Below are positions 1-10,978 of a stretch of 64,000 nucleotides of DNA, one piece after another. Each line of letters opens with the position of its first letter. Position 1 is the stretch's first letter. Source of the stretch: Segniliparus rugosus ATCC BAA-974 (GTDB lineage: Bacteria; Actinomycetota; Actinomycetes; Mycobacteriales; Mycobacteriaceae); assembly GCF_000185725.2 (NCBI RefSeq), contig NZ_KI391954.1, forward strand, positions 1,088,185 to 1,152,184. Reading direction: 5' to 3'. Under the pieces are notes generated by a model. It did no database searches, was not told the origin of the DNA, and saw nothing but the letters and a program-made list of their open reading frames with translations. The translations under genes and the position numbers were made by a program.

Positions 1-385
1 CTGCGGTGACGATCACGTGTCCGCCCGCGAAGGAGGTGCCCCACAGGACGACGCGGTCTGCGGAGAAACCGTCACGGGAACGGGCGAACGCGACTGCGCT
101 CCTCCAGTCCTCTTGTTGCAGCCGCACGTCGAGCAGCTCGCGCGGCTCGCCACCGCTCTCGCCGAAATGGCGGTAGTCGAATACCAAACAAGAGTATCCA
201 GCCGAGCGGAATCGCTCGGCGAACGCGTCAAGGCGGACTTCCTTGACCCCGCCGAGCCCGTGCGCCATGACGACTACTGGCGGGGACGTGCCCGTAGGAT
301 CGGTTTCGGGTGAATAGGCCCACGCCGCGCATTCGCCCACGCCGGACGGGAAACGGATCTCACGGCGGGTGCTCGTGCTCGTCAA
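1..385 (-). CDS. alpha/beta hydrolase, N-terminal part (runs off the window)
   Basis: The reverse strand reads without a stop from a TTG at 383-385 to the window edge, giving 128 residues. Visible motifs are VVVMAHGLGGVKE (residues ~38-50, the HG oxyanion region), VFDYRHFGESGGEPR (the strand and loop after beta 4), and VVLWGTSFAGGH near the edge, which is the nucleophile elbow G-x-S-x-G with the expected serine. This order is that of serine hydrolases of the dienelactone hydrolase or acyl-peptidase-like group. TTG is chosen because GGAGG lies 5 nt upstream (391-395) and no ATG precedes the conserved start. The catalytic Asp and His lie outside the window, so substrate cannot be inferred. The fold is a confident call; the specific activity is unknown. 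Confidence 0.8.
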   Translation of the reverse strand, partial: MTSTSTRREIRFPSGVGECAAWAYSPETDPTGTSPPVVVMAHGLGGVKEVRLDAFAERFRSAGYSCLVFDYRHFGESGGEPRELLDVRLQQEDWRSAVAFARSRDGFSADRVVLWGTSFAGGHVIVTA

Positions 386-1400
386 CGAAGCCTCCTTGGT
401 CGTAGTTGCGGGGGTGTCGCTCGGCGGGCGTGTCTGCGAACGGCTCTCCCCGCGACATCTTCCGTTAGTTGGGTGGAAATGGGACTGTTCTACGCAAACT
501 GTCTATGGGGGCGAATGCGCGCCTATAAGAGGGCGGCGAACGCCCTGGTGAAGGTTGGCCGGTCGGACCGGTGTCGCTCGCGATTCCTTCGAGGGCTTTC
601 GGGCTCGTCGGAATCTTGGCGAGAGGGGTTTGCGCGAGCCCCCTCGCCCTGGTTCTGGCTGCGTCCGTCCTTTCCTTAGGTTGAGTCCGCGCCCCGCCGT
701 GCGCGACTGCGTTCCACGCGCCTCCTGCGAAACGGCGACCGATCCGGTCAATCTTAGTGTTCAGTATACACAAAATATCCCCATAACTCTAAGTGATTGG
801 CGATCACAGAATAATCCGGGCTAACCCACCACGGTGTCGGCGAGTCCGAATCGTCAGGTGCGGAGGCGTGTCGCTCTATCCGACCGGAGCCGTATTGGCG
901 CGAGCGGGTGCTGTTGGGGCGTGCTCCCGAAGAATTAGCCGTGCTCGTCGTGGGCACGGGATTGGGGGTCGAGATCGATGTGACCAAGTAGTCCGGAAGG
1001 GCCGGACATCGCGTGGGCTTGCTCGGGGAGAGGCCCCGAGGCTCTGGACCTGTCTACTCGCCGATTTGCTTGAGAAGGGAGTGTCTGTCCGAAGGCATCT
1101 GGCCGACATCTCGCGCTCTGCGGATCTGCGGTCAGCTATCGGACGCGTCGTGGAGCACGCTGGGTGCTTGGTTGTTCTGCACTACAAGCAGCTCTACGGC
1201 AGGAGAACGACCCATGAGTATCGTGCTGTCGCCACCGCAGGCGATAACCCCAGTCCGAGGGTCGGCGGCGACACGGACGCATAGGCATCGGTCGGTTGCC
1301 GATGCAATGCGCTGTATCTGCCGCCTGTGGGCTTAGACGGGCGAACGAGGTCCTGCTGGCTGTGTCGTCGGGTCTTCACTCGACAGGTGTATGGAGGTTT
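386..1400. other. about 1 kb with no convincing gene
   Basis: Short frames overlap on both strands but none has a recognisable domain together with a good ribosome site. One open stretch on the plus strand (about 826-990) ends in VLVVGTGLGVEIDVTK and then a stop, and another (about 1010-1284) contains a helix-like LADLLEKGVSVRRHLADIS. These could be decayed coding fragments. An ATG at 1214 has AGGAG upstream but opens only a 40-residue frame. I see no tRNA or clear terminator. Confidence 0.4.
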
Positions 1401-2420
1401 CTATTGCTCGGCCGCCTGTGGGTGGGCGTTGGGGTAGTTTGGGTCGAAGACGATCACGGGTCTGCCTCGCAGCCCCCCGAGCTCGAGTGCTCTATGGGCG
1501 AGGGCGGCTTGCTCGGGCGCGAACGTCCGCGCCACACGTGGTGTCAGCGTCCCCGCTGCGGCGAGATCGCGTATTTCTGCCAGAGCCGCGTTATTGCCGA
1601 AATAGTTTAGGACATTGGGGAGTTCCCAGCGCACGCCGCGCTCTCTGGGGCCTGTGTACGACTGCAATGTGCCAGATTCTGTGAGAGGCCGCAGCGGGGC
1701 TATGACTCCGCCATCGCGAACCGCGTCATGGGCCTTGTTGGTGAGCATCGCCGTGTCGATCACGCCGTGGGCCCCTTCCGGGGCGAGCGCACGGACCCGT
1801 GCGGCGAAGCCATCGCCGCGCGGGACGATGTGGTCGGCCCCGAGCGCCTGGACGAGCGCGCGGTCTTTGTCCGCCGCGTCTGCGACGACGGTGAACCCCC
1901 GCGCCTTGGCGAGTTGGACGGCGTAGCCGCCGACAGCTCCGGCTGCCCCGGTCACCGCCACTGTCGCACCCGAGGCCAGCTCGAGTTTCTCCAACGCGTC
2001 ACGGGCGGTGATCGCGTTCATCAAGAGCGTCGACCATGCGATGAGGTCGGATTCCTCGGGCACTCGGACAACAGCCCAGGCAGGCGCCACCACGTATTCC
2101 GCCTGTGCGCCGAAGGTCTGCGACGGTTTCGCCAGCAACGCCACCGGCTCTCCGATGGAGAATCCTTCGACTCCGCCGCCCACCTCGTCGATGTGACCTG
2201 TGGCGTCCCATCCCACGATGTACACATCCGAGGGCGGGAACCATGGCTCGCCTTGATAATCGACCCTCGTCAGCCCTTCTCTCGCCAAAGTGTCGGATGG
2301 ATTGACATCCGCTGCGACGACCCGCACCCGCACCTGCCCGTCGCCCGCGTGCGGCTCCGGCAGCTCGATCGCGCGCATCACCTCCGGTCCGCCGAACTCG
2401 GTGAAACCCACCACACGCAT
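1401..2420 (-). CDS. zinc-independent NADPH:quinone oxidoreductase (MDR family)
   Basis: A 339-residue medium-chain dehydrogenase/reductase of the quinone oxidoreductase branch, which reduces quinones or alpha,beta-unsaturated carbonyls with NADPH. The start MRVVGFTEFGGPEV is typical of the family. Residues ~30-130 form the GroES-like domain (VNPSDTLAREG, VGWDATGHIDEVG). The nucleotide-binding Rossmann domain has AVTGAAGAVGGYAVQLAK (A-x-x-G-x-x-G) at about 147-164. The cysteines and histidine that bind catalytic and structural zinc in alcohol dehydrogenases are absent, so it is zinc-independent. The ATG at 2418-2420 is preferred over an upstream in-frame start because homology begins here and AAGGA lies 9 nt before it. 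It stands alone. A longer open frame upstream to 2660 is probably not translated. Confidence 0.88.
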   Translation of the reverse strand: MRVVGFTEFGGPEVMRAIELPEPHAGDGQVRVRVVAADVNPSDTLAREGLTRVDYQGEPWFPPSDVYIVGWDATGHIDEVGGGVEGFSIGEPVALLAKPSQTFGAQAEYVVAPAWAVVRVPEESDLIAWSTLLMNAITARDALEKLELASGATVAVTGAAGAVGGYAVQLAKARGFTVVADAADKDRALVQALGADHIVPRGDGFAARVRALAPEGAHGVIDTAMLTNKAHDAVRDGGVIAPLRPLTESGTLQSYTGPRERGVRWELPNVLNYFGNNAALAEIRDLAAAGTLTPRVARTFAPEQAALAHRALELGGLRGRPVIVFDPNYPNAHPQAAEQ

Positions 2421-2568
2421 CACGTCACATCCTTGCTCTCGCGCCGGCTTGCCGAAACTTGCGATCGTCCCAGTGCAAAGACGGGCACAGGGACGAGAAT
2501 GGTGTCTATAACGTGTCTGGCGATCACTATATTCCTCGTCCAGGGCCTTCAGGCTCTCTTGGCCACGC

Positions 2569-2709
2569 CTAGCCAAAGCCTCTACCGGATCGCCGTTCGG
2601 CTCGCCGATACTTCCGCCAATCCCGCAGCTCCTTTGCGAATGCGTGGATCTCGGGCTCAAGATCGGGACTAAGGCTGGTTAGGTACAAAGCGTCCACGTC
2701 CACCCTCAC
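2569..2709 (-). CDS. possible 46-residue protein or gene fragment
   Basis: A GTG-initiated frame encodes 46 residues with protein-like composition (DALYLTSLSPDLEPE, then HAFAKELRDWRKYRRAERR), predicted amphipathic helix. Just upstream on the same strand, another frame (2706-2954) holds WEEWRKGTREVVDALAAEG and ends at 2706, overlapping this start by 4 nt in a different frame. The two may be halves of one gene broken by a frameshift near 2740, or chance frames. No family is recognised and no ribosome site is clear. Confidence 0.25.
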   Translation of the reverse strand: MRVDVDALYLTSLSPDLEPEIHAFAKELRDWRKYRRAERRSGRGFG

Positions 2710-3566
2710 TGGGTTATGCCCGTGAATCTTAGGTATGTTCGAGCCTTAGATTCCACCGAACGTGACGTGTTCCCCTCCGCTGCCAACGCGTCGACCACCT
2801 CGCGGGTGCCTTTCCTCCACTCCTCCCAGCTCGGGGCGAACAGCCTGAAGGCCGCTGCAGAGCGGGCCGCGCAGACGTGAGAGACAATCGTTCGCTGGCA
2901 AATCTGCCAACTGTCAAACCGTCCGAACTGTTGCACGCGTTTCCCGATGCGCACCGCGTGAGTCTGTCCAGCTCACAACGCAGAAGGGCCGAATTAGGCG
3001 ATTGCCAAACCCGAACGATCGGGTAGGCCACCCTTCCCTCGGGGGAAGAATCGCCGTTGGTTCGTGTCGATCAGCAAGGGGATCAAAATGCGAGAGGGGG
3101 CTCGCCCCGACTGTCCTCGTAAGGGAAGCTGACATCGGTCACAGGCTCGTCCAGGTTGCTCTCCAAAACCAACTGTCATTCGTGGTTAGTACGAAGCTGG
3201 CCGCTGCTGTTCGCCTTCGTGGACTCTGTGGCTTCAATCCTCGGCCAGACGCCCTTGCCGACACCGAGCTCAGTCCCTTCAGCCATGCGCACACCAAGGA
3301 TCGGCGCGGATTCTTCAACATGTGAAGGCCGCCCTGCGGCCTGCTCCGTCGGAAGCGCCTCTGGGCTCGGGCCGTCGGCCAGACGGACCTGGGAGATGCG
3401 CAGAGACTTCCTCTCGCCCGCGTACACCACCCGCTGGGACCAATTGCTGGTGGCCGGCGCGCTCTGAAGGGGGAGCCGCGTGGGAGGTGGTTGTCGCAGG
3501 TCTGGCTGAGCGCAAGCAGGTGAGGCGCTGGTTTCGGCGCAGCAAACCTTCGGTTGCGCCACGCCG
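2710..3566. other. intergenic stretch without a supported gene
   Basis: Frames here are short and unsupported on both strands. The only suggestive piece is the minus-strand frame ending at 2706 described with the preceding entry. The last 30 bases carry the promoter of the LCP gene. Confidence 0.4.
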
Positions 3567-3572
3567 GTGCCG

Positions 3573-3578
3573 TATGAT
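3573..3578 (+). promoter_or_regulatory. -10 hexamer TATGAT of the LCP gene (leaderless)
   Basis: TATGAT ends 6 nt before the ATG at 3585, so transcription should begin at or next to the start codon. No Shine-Dalgarno sequence precedes either candidate start, which agrees with a leaderless message. Confidence 0.6.
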
Positions 3579-3584
3579 GTCGCC

Positions 3585-4850
3585 ATGAACGAGCTGCAGC
3601 GGATGAAGGGGAGGCATTGGGCTGCTGATTCGTCGTCGAGGAAACACAGCGCGCCGAGAAGGCACGCGGCCCGGCGGAACTCCTCGCGGAAGGGCGCGCT
3701 GCGGGCGACTGCCGTCTTCGCCTCGGCGCTCGCGCTCACGCTCACCGGCGCGGGTTTCAAGCTCCTTCCCGAGTTTCCGACAGGTGGCGGCATCACAGGC
3801 CCGAAGTCGTCCGACGGGTCGATCAACGTCTTGTTGATCGGCCTGGACTCCCGCAAGGACCAGGACGGGAACGACCTGCCGTACTCGATGCTCTCGAAAC
3901 TGCACGCGGGCGACGGCCAAGAGGGCGGCTACAACACGAACACGCTGATCCTGGTCCACATCCCGGCGGGCGGGGGCAAGGCGGTCGCGTTCTCGATCCC
4001 GCGCGACGACTACGTCGCCGTGCGCGGGATCAAGGGCTACAGCAAGATCAAGATCAAAGAGGCGTACGGGCTCAAGAAGTTCGAGAAAGAGAACGAGCTG
4101 GTCGCGAAGGGCGTTTCGGACCGCAAAAGGATCGAGCGCGAGGGCAGGGAGGCGGGCAGGCAGGAGACGCTGCAGACGGTGCACGACCTGCTCGGCGTCC
4201 CCATCGACCAGTACGCCGAAGTCAACCTGGTCGGATTCTACGACGTGGCGAAGGCGCTCGGCGGGATCGAGGTCTGCCTGAACCAGGCGGTGTCCGACGA
4301 CTATTCGGGCGCGAACTTCCCTGCGGGGCGGCAGACGCTCGACGCGTCCCAGGCGTTGGCGTTCGTGCGCCAGCGGCACGGGCTGGACAACGGCGACTTG
4401 GACCGGACCCATCGCCAGCAGGCGTTCCTCGCGGCCGTGGAGCACAAGCTGTCTTCGGCGGGCACGCTCTCGAACCTGAGCGAGCTGCGTTCGTTGGTGT
4501 CCGCCGTGCAGAAGGACGTCGTCCTGTCCCCGAACTGGGACGTGGTCAGCTTCATCCAGCAGATCCAGCGCAGCACCGGCGGGGAGGTCGAGTTCCGCAC
4601 GTTGCCGGTGGAGCGCTACGACATGATCAACGAGCAATCGGTGAACATCATCGACCCGAAGAAGGTCGCGGACGAGGTGCAGCAGGCGTTCGGCTACCGC
4701 AAGGCCCCCGCGCCCGCGCCAGCGGCAACGTCCGAGGCCGCGCGGGCCAGCGGCAACGGGTCGACCAGGCCCGCCGCCTCCGACCGGAGCCCGGAGGCCC
4801 CGGACCACGGGAAGCCCGTCGAAAGCGGCGGCATCCCCTGCGTGGACTAA
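3585..4850 (+). CDS. LytR-CpsA-Psr (LCP) family cell-wall glycopolymer ligase
   Basis: A 421-residue membrane-anchored LCP phosphotransferase. In mycobacteria and relatives such enzymes join arabinogalactan to peptidoglycan from a lipid-linked donor on the outer face of the membrane. A basic cytoplasmic tail (RKHSAPRRHAARR) precedes one membrane helix at ~34-56. The LCP domain follows: INVLLIGLDSRK, NTNTLILVHIP, VAFSIPRDDYV (conserved arginine and aspartates for pyrophosphate and metal), YAEVNLVGFYDVAKALGGIEVCL, and LAFVRQRHGLDNGDLDRTHRQQAFL with the R-x-R-H and D-x-D-R motifs. A basic, lysine/glutamate-rich insert lies at ~145-185. The C-terminus is Pro/Ala-rich and ends in a lone cysteine. 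Start: ATG at 3585, 6 nt after TATGAT; an in-frame GTG at 3567 overlaps the promoter. Which LCP paralogue it is cannot be told from sequence alone. Confidence 0.93.
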   Translation: MNELQRMKGRHWAADSSSRKHSAPRRHAARRNSSRKGALRATAVFASALALTLTGAGFKLLPEFPTGGGITGPKSSDGSINVLLIGLDSRKDQDGNDLPYSMLSKLHAGDGQEGGYNTNTLILVHIPAGGGKAVAFSIPRDDYVAVRGIKGYSKIKIKEAYGLKKFEKENELVAKGVSDRKRIEREGREAGRQETLQTVHDLLGVPIDQYAEVNLVGFYDVAKALGGIEVCLNQAVSDDYSGANFPAGRQTLDASQALAFVRQRHGLDNGDLDRTHRQQAFLAAVEHKLSSAGTLSNLSELRSLVSAVQKDVVLSPNWDVVSFIQQIQRSTGGEVEFRTLPVERYDMINEQSVNIIDPKKVADEVQQAFGYRKAPAPAPAATSEAARASGNGSTRPAASDRSPEAPDHGKPVESGGIPCVD

Positions 4851-4879
4851 CGGCTCCGTCCCGTCGGAAGCCGTTTCGC

Positions 4880-4916
4880 GCCCGGACCTCTCTTGGACAG
4901 GGGCTCAGGTCCGGGC
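4880..4916 (+). terminator. hairpin downstream of the LCP gene
   Basis: GCCCGGACCT at 4880-4889 pairs with AGGTCCGGGC at 4907-4916 (10 bp, 17-nt loop), 30 nt after the LCP stop codon. No T-run follows, as is common in high-GC actinobacteria. A second hairpin lies at 4956-4980 (CGCTTGCC/GGCAAGCG). Confidence 0.6.
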
Positions 4917-5098
4917 CTCCTGCGGGCTCGTCTGCCGCGTCTCGGAGCCTGCTGCCGCTTGCCACCGCCAGCGGCAAGCGCGGCTGGACGGCACAGTGTC
5001 GAAACGCAGAAAGACCGCCTCATTCGTCTGATCGCCGACGCGTATGGCCTCGGACGCGCAAGCCAAAGACAGAGGAGCGCTGACATTGGGACGGTTCG

Positions 5099-5121
5099 GG
5101 CAGGCTCCGAGGGAGCCTGCC
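5099..5121 (-). terminator. hairpin after the secreted-protein gene
   Basis: GGCAGGCTCC and GGAGCCTGCC form a perfect 10-bp stem with a 3-nt loop, 35 nt downstream of the minus-strand stop at 5157. It would end transcription of that gene and could also stop readthrough from the LCP gene. Confidence 0.65.
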
Positions 5122-5156
5122 GCTCTACGGGACTGTGCGGGAAGCTTTGCCCCCGG

Positions 5157-5627
5157 CTACTTGCCGCACTGCTCGTGGTAGGTGTCGTTCGTGGCTTCGA
5201 CGGTCTCCCTGTTGCGGCTGTACGCCCTCGTGACGTGGATATTGGTGGCGGCGACGTCGCCGTTGTTGATCGCCCCTTCGAGCGTGTCGGCATAGGTGTT
5301 GAAGGAAGCCGCGTCCGTCTTGTAGGCGTACTCGAGGGCCGGATTCTTCATCTGGACTTGTAGCGCGTGCAGCTTGCCGCCGATCGTTCGGGCCAAGTCC
5401 ACGATCTTGCGCTGGGTCGCGGTCAACGCGGCGATGTCGTCCGCCTGCTCTTGCGCGTCGGCGGTTTTGCGCAGGTTCGCGAGGTCGACGGCGAGCTTGG
5501 CGTACTCGCCCGACGCTTTCCTCAGGATCGCGCAGTCCTCGGCGGTGTCCGCAGCAGCGGACGGGGCGACGAAGACGGCGAGGAGCATGAGCGCGGGAGC
5601 GAGAGCCTGAGCGCGGCGAATGATCAC
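5157..5627 (-). CDS. small secreted helical protein of unknown function
   Basis: A 156-residue protein with a signal peptide: basic start VIIRR, hydrophobic stretch ALAPALMLLAVFV, and a probable cleavage after APSAAA. The mature part of about 130 residues is mostly helical and charged (KLAVDLANLRKTADAQEQ, IAALTATQRKIVDLARTIG) and has two cysteines, one near each end (EDCAIL and EQCGK), which may form a disulfide closing the domain. The GTG at 5627 is chosen because GGAAGGAA lies 7 nt upstream; a TTG five codons earlier lies inside that ribosome site. It lies between convergent LCP and co-directional icd genes, with no functional hint from either. I do not recognise the family. Confidence 0.75.
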   Translation of the reverse strand: MIIRRAQALAPALMLLAVFVAPSAAADTAEDCAILRKASGEYAKLAVDLANLRKTADAQEQADDIAALTATQRKIVDLARTIGGKLHALQVQMKNPALEYAYKTDAASFNTYADTLEGAINNGDVAATNIHVTRAYSRNRETVEATNDTYHEQCGK

Positions 5628-5708
5628 GACGGTTCCTTCCAAGTCTCAGCGCGTTGGTGACGGCAGTCTACAGGGCGGTCGGGCCGGGGCCGCCGCCTCG
5701 GACCGGAG

Positions 5709-7946
<2,238 letters not shown>

Positions 7947-8244
7947 AGTTGCTCTCCGACCTCAGTTTTCGGTCCCTCGCGACAAGGGACTCCGCGTTTA
8001 TGACGGCACCATCACTCTAGCGCTGGACGCGAAGTGACCTGCAACATGTCCCGGCCCTGCGAGGCGAGGTTCTCTTGGTCAGCCGTATCGAGGCGAAATG
8101 CGGCGCGGGCTCCGCCAAAGCGGACAAGGCCGCCGTCCGGCGGCTCCCGAACCTGCAGGGGAGAGGCGTCGGTGGCTTGTGACATGATCCGCCACGTCGG
8201 CGGTTGAGCCCTGAATCCGGCCGCGAGAATGAGAGGATCGATGC

Positions 8245-9240
8245 ATGACTTCCACCCCGCAGCTCAGCGTCCTGGAGATCTGCGCCGGCGCTGGCGGACA
8301 GTCCTCCGGTTTGGAGATGGCCGGGTTCGGCCATGCGCTCGCCGTGGAGATCGACAAGGACGCCGCCGCCACGCTCCAGCTGAACCGTCCCTCCTGGGAC
8401 GTTCACGAAGGCGACGTTCGGGAGGTCAACGGCCGCGAGTACAAGGGCGTCGACCTGCTCGCCGGAGGCGTCCCGTGCCCGCCGTTCTCCATCGCGGGCA
8501 AACAGCTCGGCGCTGACGACGAGCGCGACTTGTTCCCAGAAGCGATCCGCCTGGTCCGCGAGGCCAGGCCCGCCGCCGTTATGCTGGAGAACGTCAAGGG
8601 GCTCGCGTCGGCGCGGTTCGCCTCGTACCGGCAATCCATCTTCGAAGCCCTCGACGACATGGGCTACGACGCAGACTGGCAGCTGCTGAACGCCAGCGAG
8701 TTCGGAGTTCCGCAGTTGCGTCCCCGGTTCATCCTTGTCGCGATGAAGCGCCGCGACTTCCGTAAGTTCGAGTGGCCCCGCGCGATCAGCGCGCCGCCCA
8801 CCGTCGGTTCCGCGCTGCGCCCGCTGATGGCTTCGCGGGGCTGGGCGGGCGCGGACATCTGGGCCAGCCGCGCCAACAGCATCGCCCCGACGATCGTGGG
8901 CGGCTCTCGAAAGCATGGCGGAGCGGACCTAGGCCCGACTCGCGCGAAGCAGGCCTGGCTGCAGCTCGGCGTTGACGGCAAAGGGATCGCCGACGAAGCC
9001 CCGGCCCCGGAAGCCCCGCTCGACCATATCCCGCGCCTGACGAACGACATGGCTTCACGAGTCCAGGGCTTCGCCCCGGAGTGGCGCTTCGCCGGCCGCA
9101 AGACTTCGGTGTACCGGCAGATCGGCAATGCGTTCCCGCCGCCGGTCGCGAAGGCCGTCGGCTGCTCGATCGCCGAAGCCCTTGGCGTGGCGCTCCCTGT
9201 GGCGAAGCGCGCAGGGGCGGAACTCCGCGCTGTGAGTTAG
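8245..9240 (+). CDS. C5-cytosine DNA methyltransferase of the NaeI-like system
   Basis: A 331-residue enzyme that transfers methyl from S-adenosylmethionine to carbon 5 of cytosine. Motifs run in canonical order: motif I EICAGAGGQSSGLEMAG (~11-27), acidic VEID, motif IV GGVPCPPFS with catalytic Cys78, motif VI VMLENVKGL, motif VIII QLRPRFILVA, a variable target-recognition region (~180-285), and motif X YRQIGNAFPPPVAKAVG. ATG has AGAGG 8 nt upstream. It faces the NaeI-like endonuclease and HNH genes convergently and overlaps the HNH stop by 4 bases. By context it should protect the sequence cut by the endonuclease (NaeI cuts GCCGGC). The specificity is inferred from the partner, not read from the recognition domain. 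Confidence 0.93.
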   Translation: MTSTPQLSVLEICAGAGGQSSGLEMAGFGHALAVEIDKDAAATLQLNRPSWDVHEGDVREVNGREYKGVDLLAGGVPCPPFSIAGKQLGADDERDLFPEAIRLVREARPAAVMLENVKGLASARFASYRQSIFEALDDMGYDADWQLLNASEFGVPQLRPRFILVAMKRRDFRKFEWPRAISAPPTVGSALRPLMASRGWAGADIWASRANSIAPTIVGGSRKHGGADLGPTRAKQAWLQLGVDGKGIADEAPAPEAPLDHIPRLTNDMASRVQGFAPEWRFAGRKTSVYRQIGNAFPPPVAKAVGCSIAEALGVALPVAKRAGAELRAVS

Positions 9241-10061
9241 CAGCCCTCCCGGCCGCGTTTGGCCTTCTCTCGCCGCGCGATCTCTGCTCTGATACTGCCA
9301 TCTGGCCAGTCGGTGAACGCGGTGAGCCGGTAGTAGCTCACAACGCGCCCGTTCTCCTTGTGCTTGCTGGTCGTGTAGTCCCACCCAAGCTCGCGAAGCT
9401 CTCGCATCCGCTTCTGCCAGTCGTCCTGGTGCTGGTGCATCGAGGCGACGACTCCGATCACTTGGGCAGGGCATTCCACGCCGGCGGCGTGGAATGCCTT
9501 GAGGAGTTCGCCGATGCGGCGGTGGGGCTCTCGATGCTCGGTCGCGGCACGGATCTGGCTCTCATAAGGGTCCATGGATGAGTAGAAAGCCTGTTTGTCG
9601 TGATTGCACTGCGCGCAGAGCGGCTGAAGGTTCTCGATGCTATCGGTTCCACCCCAGCTGTGCGGGATCTTGTGGTCGACTTCGAGCTTCACATGGTCCT
9701 CGGCCGGAGTCTTCCCGCATTGCGCGCACCGCTTGGCGCTGAGCACCTCGCCGCGCACTTTCGAGGAGATCCCAGACCTTCCTCCCTGGACCTGGTCCGC
9801 GCGTCCCTCCAAGGAGTAAACATGCGCAGCTCCCGAGCGGACCGCTGATAGCCTGAACCAACCGCGCAGTTCCCTGACACGCCGGTCCGTCTGCGCATGC
9901 GACGCGCCACGGGCTGAGGCCGCGTGTTCGCGAATCTCCACCATGGTCGGAGGACGCTCACGGCGCTCGTGCAGAAAGGCGTAGAGCGAGCGCAGATCCT
10001 CGCGGGTGAGCAGTCGCCGCAGCTCGTCGCTGTCGGGGTCCGGAATATCGGCTTCGGTCAT
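9237..10061 (-). CDS. winged-helix/HNH nuclease coupled to the NaeI-like gene
   Basis: A 274-residue protein with an HNH core at about 123-170: CAQCGK, then EVDHKIPHSWGGTDSIENLQPLCAQCNHDK. It has the zinc-binding cysteine pairs, catalytic histidine in DHKI and the N and second-Cys positions of the HNH family. An N-terminal ~90-residue region (TMVEIREHA, QTDRRVRELRGWF) and a C-terminal region (DDWQKRMRELRELGWDYTT, VVSYYRLT) both look like winged helices, suggesting DNA-reading modules on either side of the nuclease. ATG at 10061 overlaps the endonuclease stop as ATGA, so the two are translationally coupled. An open frame continues upstream to 10253 but lies inside the endonuclease gene. It could be a second nuclease, a repair nickase or a methylation-dependent nuclease of the same system. 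Confidence 0.82.
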   Translation of the reverse strand: MTEADIPDPDSDELRRLLTREDLRSLYAFLHERRERPPTMVEIREHAASARGASHAQTDRRVRELRGWFRLSAVRSGAAHVYSLEGRADQVQGGRSGISSKVRGEVLSAKRCAQCGKTPAEDHVKLEVDHKIPHSWGGTDSIENLQPLCAQCNHDKQAFYSSMDPYESQIRAATEHREPHRRIGELLKAFHAAGVECPAQVIGVVASMHQHQDDWQKRMRELRELGWDYTTSKHKENGRVVSYYRLTAFTDWPDGSIRAEIARREKAKRGREGC

Positions 10062-10978
10062 TTCTTCGGAGCCACTGGAGCTGGAGCCGTCAGGGGCTCG
10101 CCATCTGCCGCCAGACGCCACCAAGAGCCCGAGATCTCGGTCCCGTCGGCCGAAGAAGCAGGAACAACGCGCACGCTGACGAACTCGCCGCGCTCCGGGA
10201 CCGCGGAGCCGAGCGCGACCGCCAGATTTCGCTGGATGCTGTAGTCGCCGCAAAGGATCAGCAACCCCTCGGGGCGCAACGCCTCGCGGGAGCCGCCGTT
10301 ATCGCGGGCTCGTTTCATGTAATCGCTCTGCTGCGCGACAGTGGCGACGATGTTCCGCGTCAGTCGGCGGTTCGTCGCCTTGCGGAACAGCTCGTTGAGC
10401 CGCTGCTGGCCGCTGCGCCCGGCCATGATCTCTTTCACCACATCGGCGGGGAGCCGGAGGAGAACGTTGGGCTGCATCGGCGCGTCCTTGAAAAGCCATG
10501 TGATCTGGGACCGGCCGTGGGCGTTGAGCCCGGTTTTCCTGTCCCGGTTCTCGCTAGCGCGGCGGTTCTCCTCGGTCGCGCGGACGACTCCGGCGCTCCA
10601 GCGAGATTGCTGGTCGTTGGCCTGCGCGACCAGGACGATCTGCTCGAAGCTCTCCCTGGGGAGCATCCAATCGCCGGTATGCGAATATTTGCAGTCCACC
10701 TCGTGCCCGGCGATCCTGAAGTCCAACACGTCCCCGTCGCCGAGTTTGAGCTCGCGCTGAAGATTGATCTCAATCAACGTGCCGAAATGGGTCTTCTCAG
10801 TCTTGAACAGCTGCTCGACGCTATATCGCCCGGTGCGTTGCCCGTCGTAGAGCTGGTCGAAAGTGGCCCGGAACACTTGTGCCATTCGCGACCCATCCGG
10901 GTCGAGGCGCAGAAGTTCCGCCACGACCTCAGAAACACCAGGGTCGGCGGGGGTCGGTGTTACCGCGCCCATGGACAT
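10058..10978 (-). CDS. NaeI-family type IIE restriction endonuclease
   Basis: This 306-residue protein aligns from end to end with my memory of NaeI (317 aa), a type IIE enzyme that binds two GCCGGC sites. Shared blocks include LDQLYDGQRTGR (here FDQLYDGQRTGR), KTEKTH.GTL.EIN, AG.EVDCK, WMLP.ES, and IVATVAQQ.D.MKR. With the ATG at 10978 the numbering matches NaeI exactly: Glu70, Asp86, Asp95 and Lys97 (the D-C-K catalytic motif) are present, and Leu43 is retained in L-Y-D-G, the ligase-like motif whose L43K change turns NaeI into a topoisomerase. The C-terminal half is the second, CAP-like DNA-binding domain. A GTG one codon earlier (10981) is an alternative start. Recognition of GCCGGC is inferred. 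Confidence 0.92.
   Translation of the reverse strand: MSMGAVTPTPADPGVSEVVAELLRLDPDGSRMAQVFRATFDQLYDGQRTGRYSVEQLFKTEKTHFGTLIEINLQRELKLGDGDVLDFRIAGHEVDCKYSHTGDWMLPRESFEQIVLVAQANDQQSRWSAGVVRATEENRRASENRDRKTGLNAHGRSQITWLFKDAPMQPNVLLRLPADVVKEIMAGRSGQQRLNELFRKATNRRLTRNIVATVAQQSDYMKRARDNGGSREALRPEGLLILCGDYSIQRNLAVALGSAVPERGEFVSVRVVPASSADGTEISGSWWRLAADGEPLTAPAPVAPKK

Noticed and set aside
793-1284. 163-residue plus frame in the first gap
   Set aside because: No recognisable domain, no ribosome site at its start, and atypical composition; not enough to call a gene.
10062-10253. N-terminal extension of the HNH protein
   Set aside because: Arg-rich sequence antisense-like in composition and inside the NaeI-like gene; ATGA coupling supports 10061.
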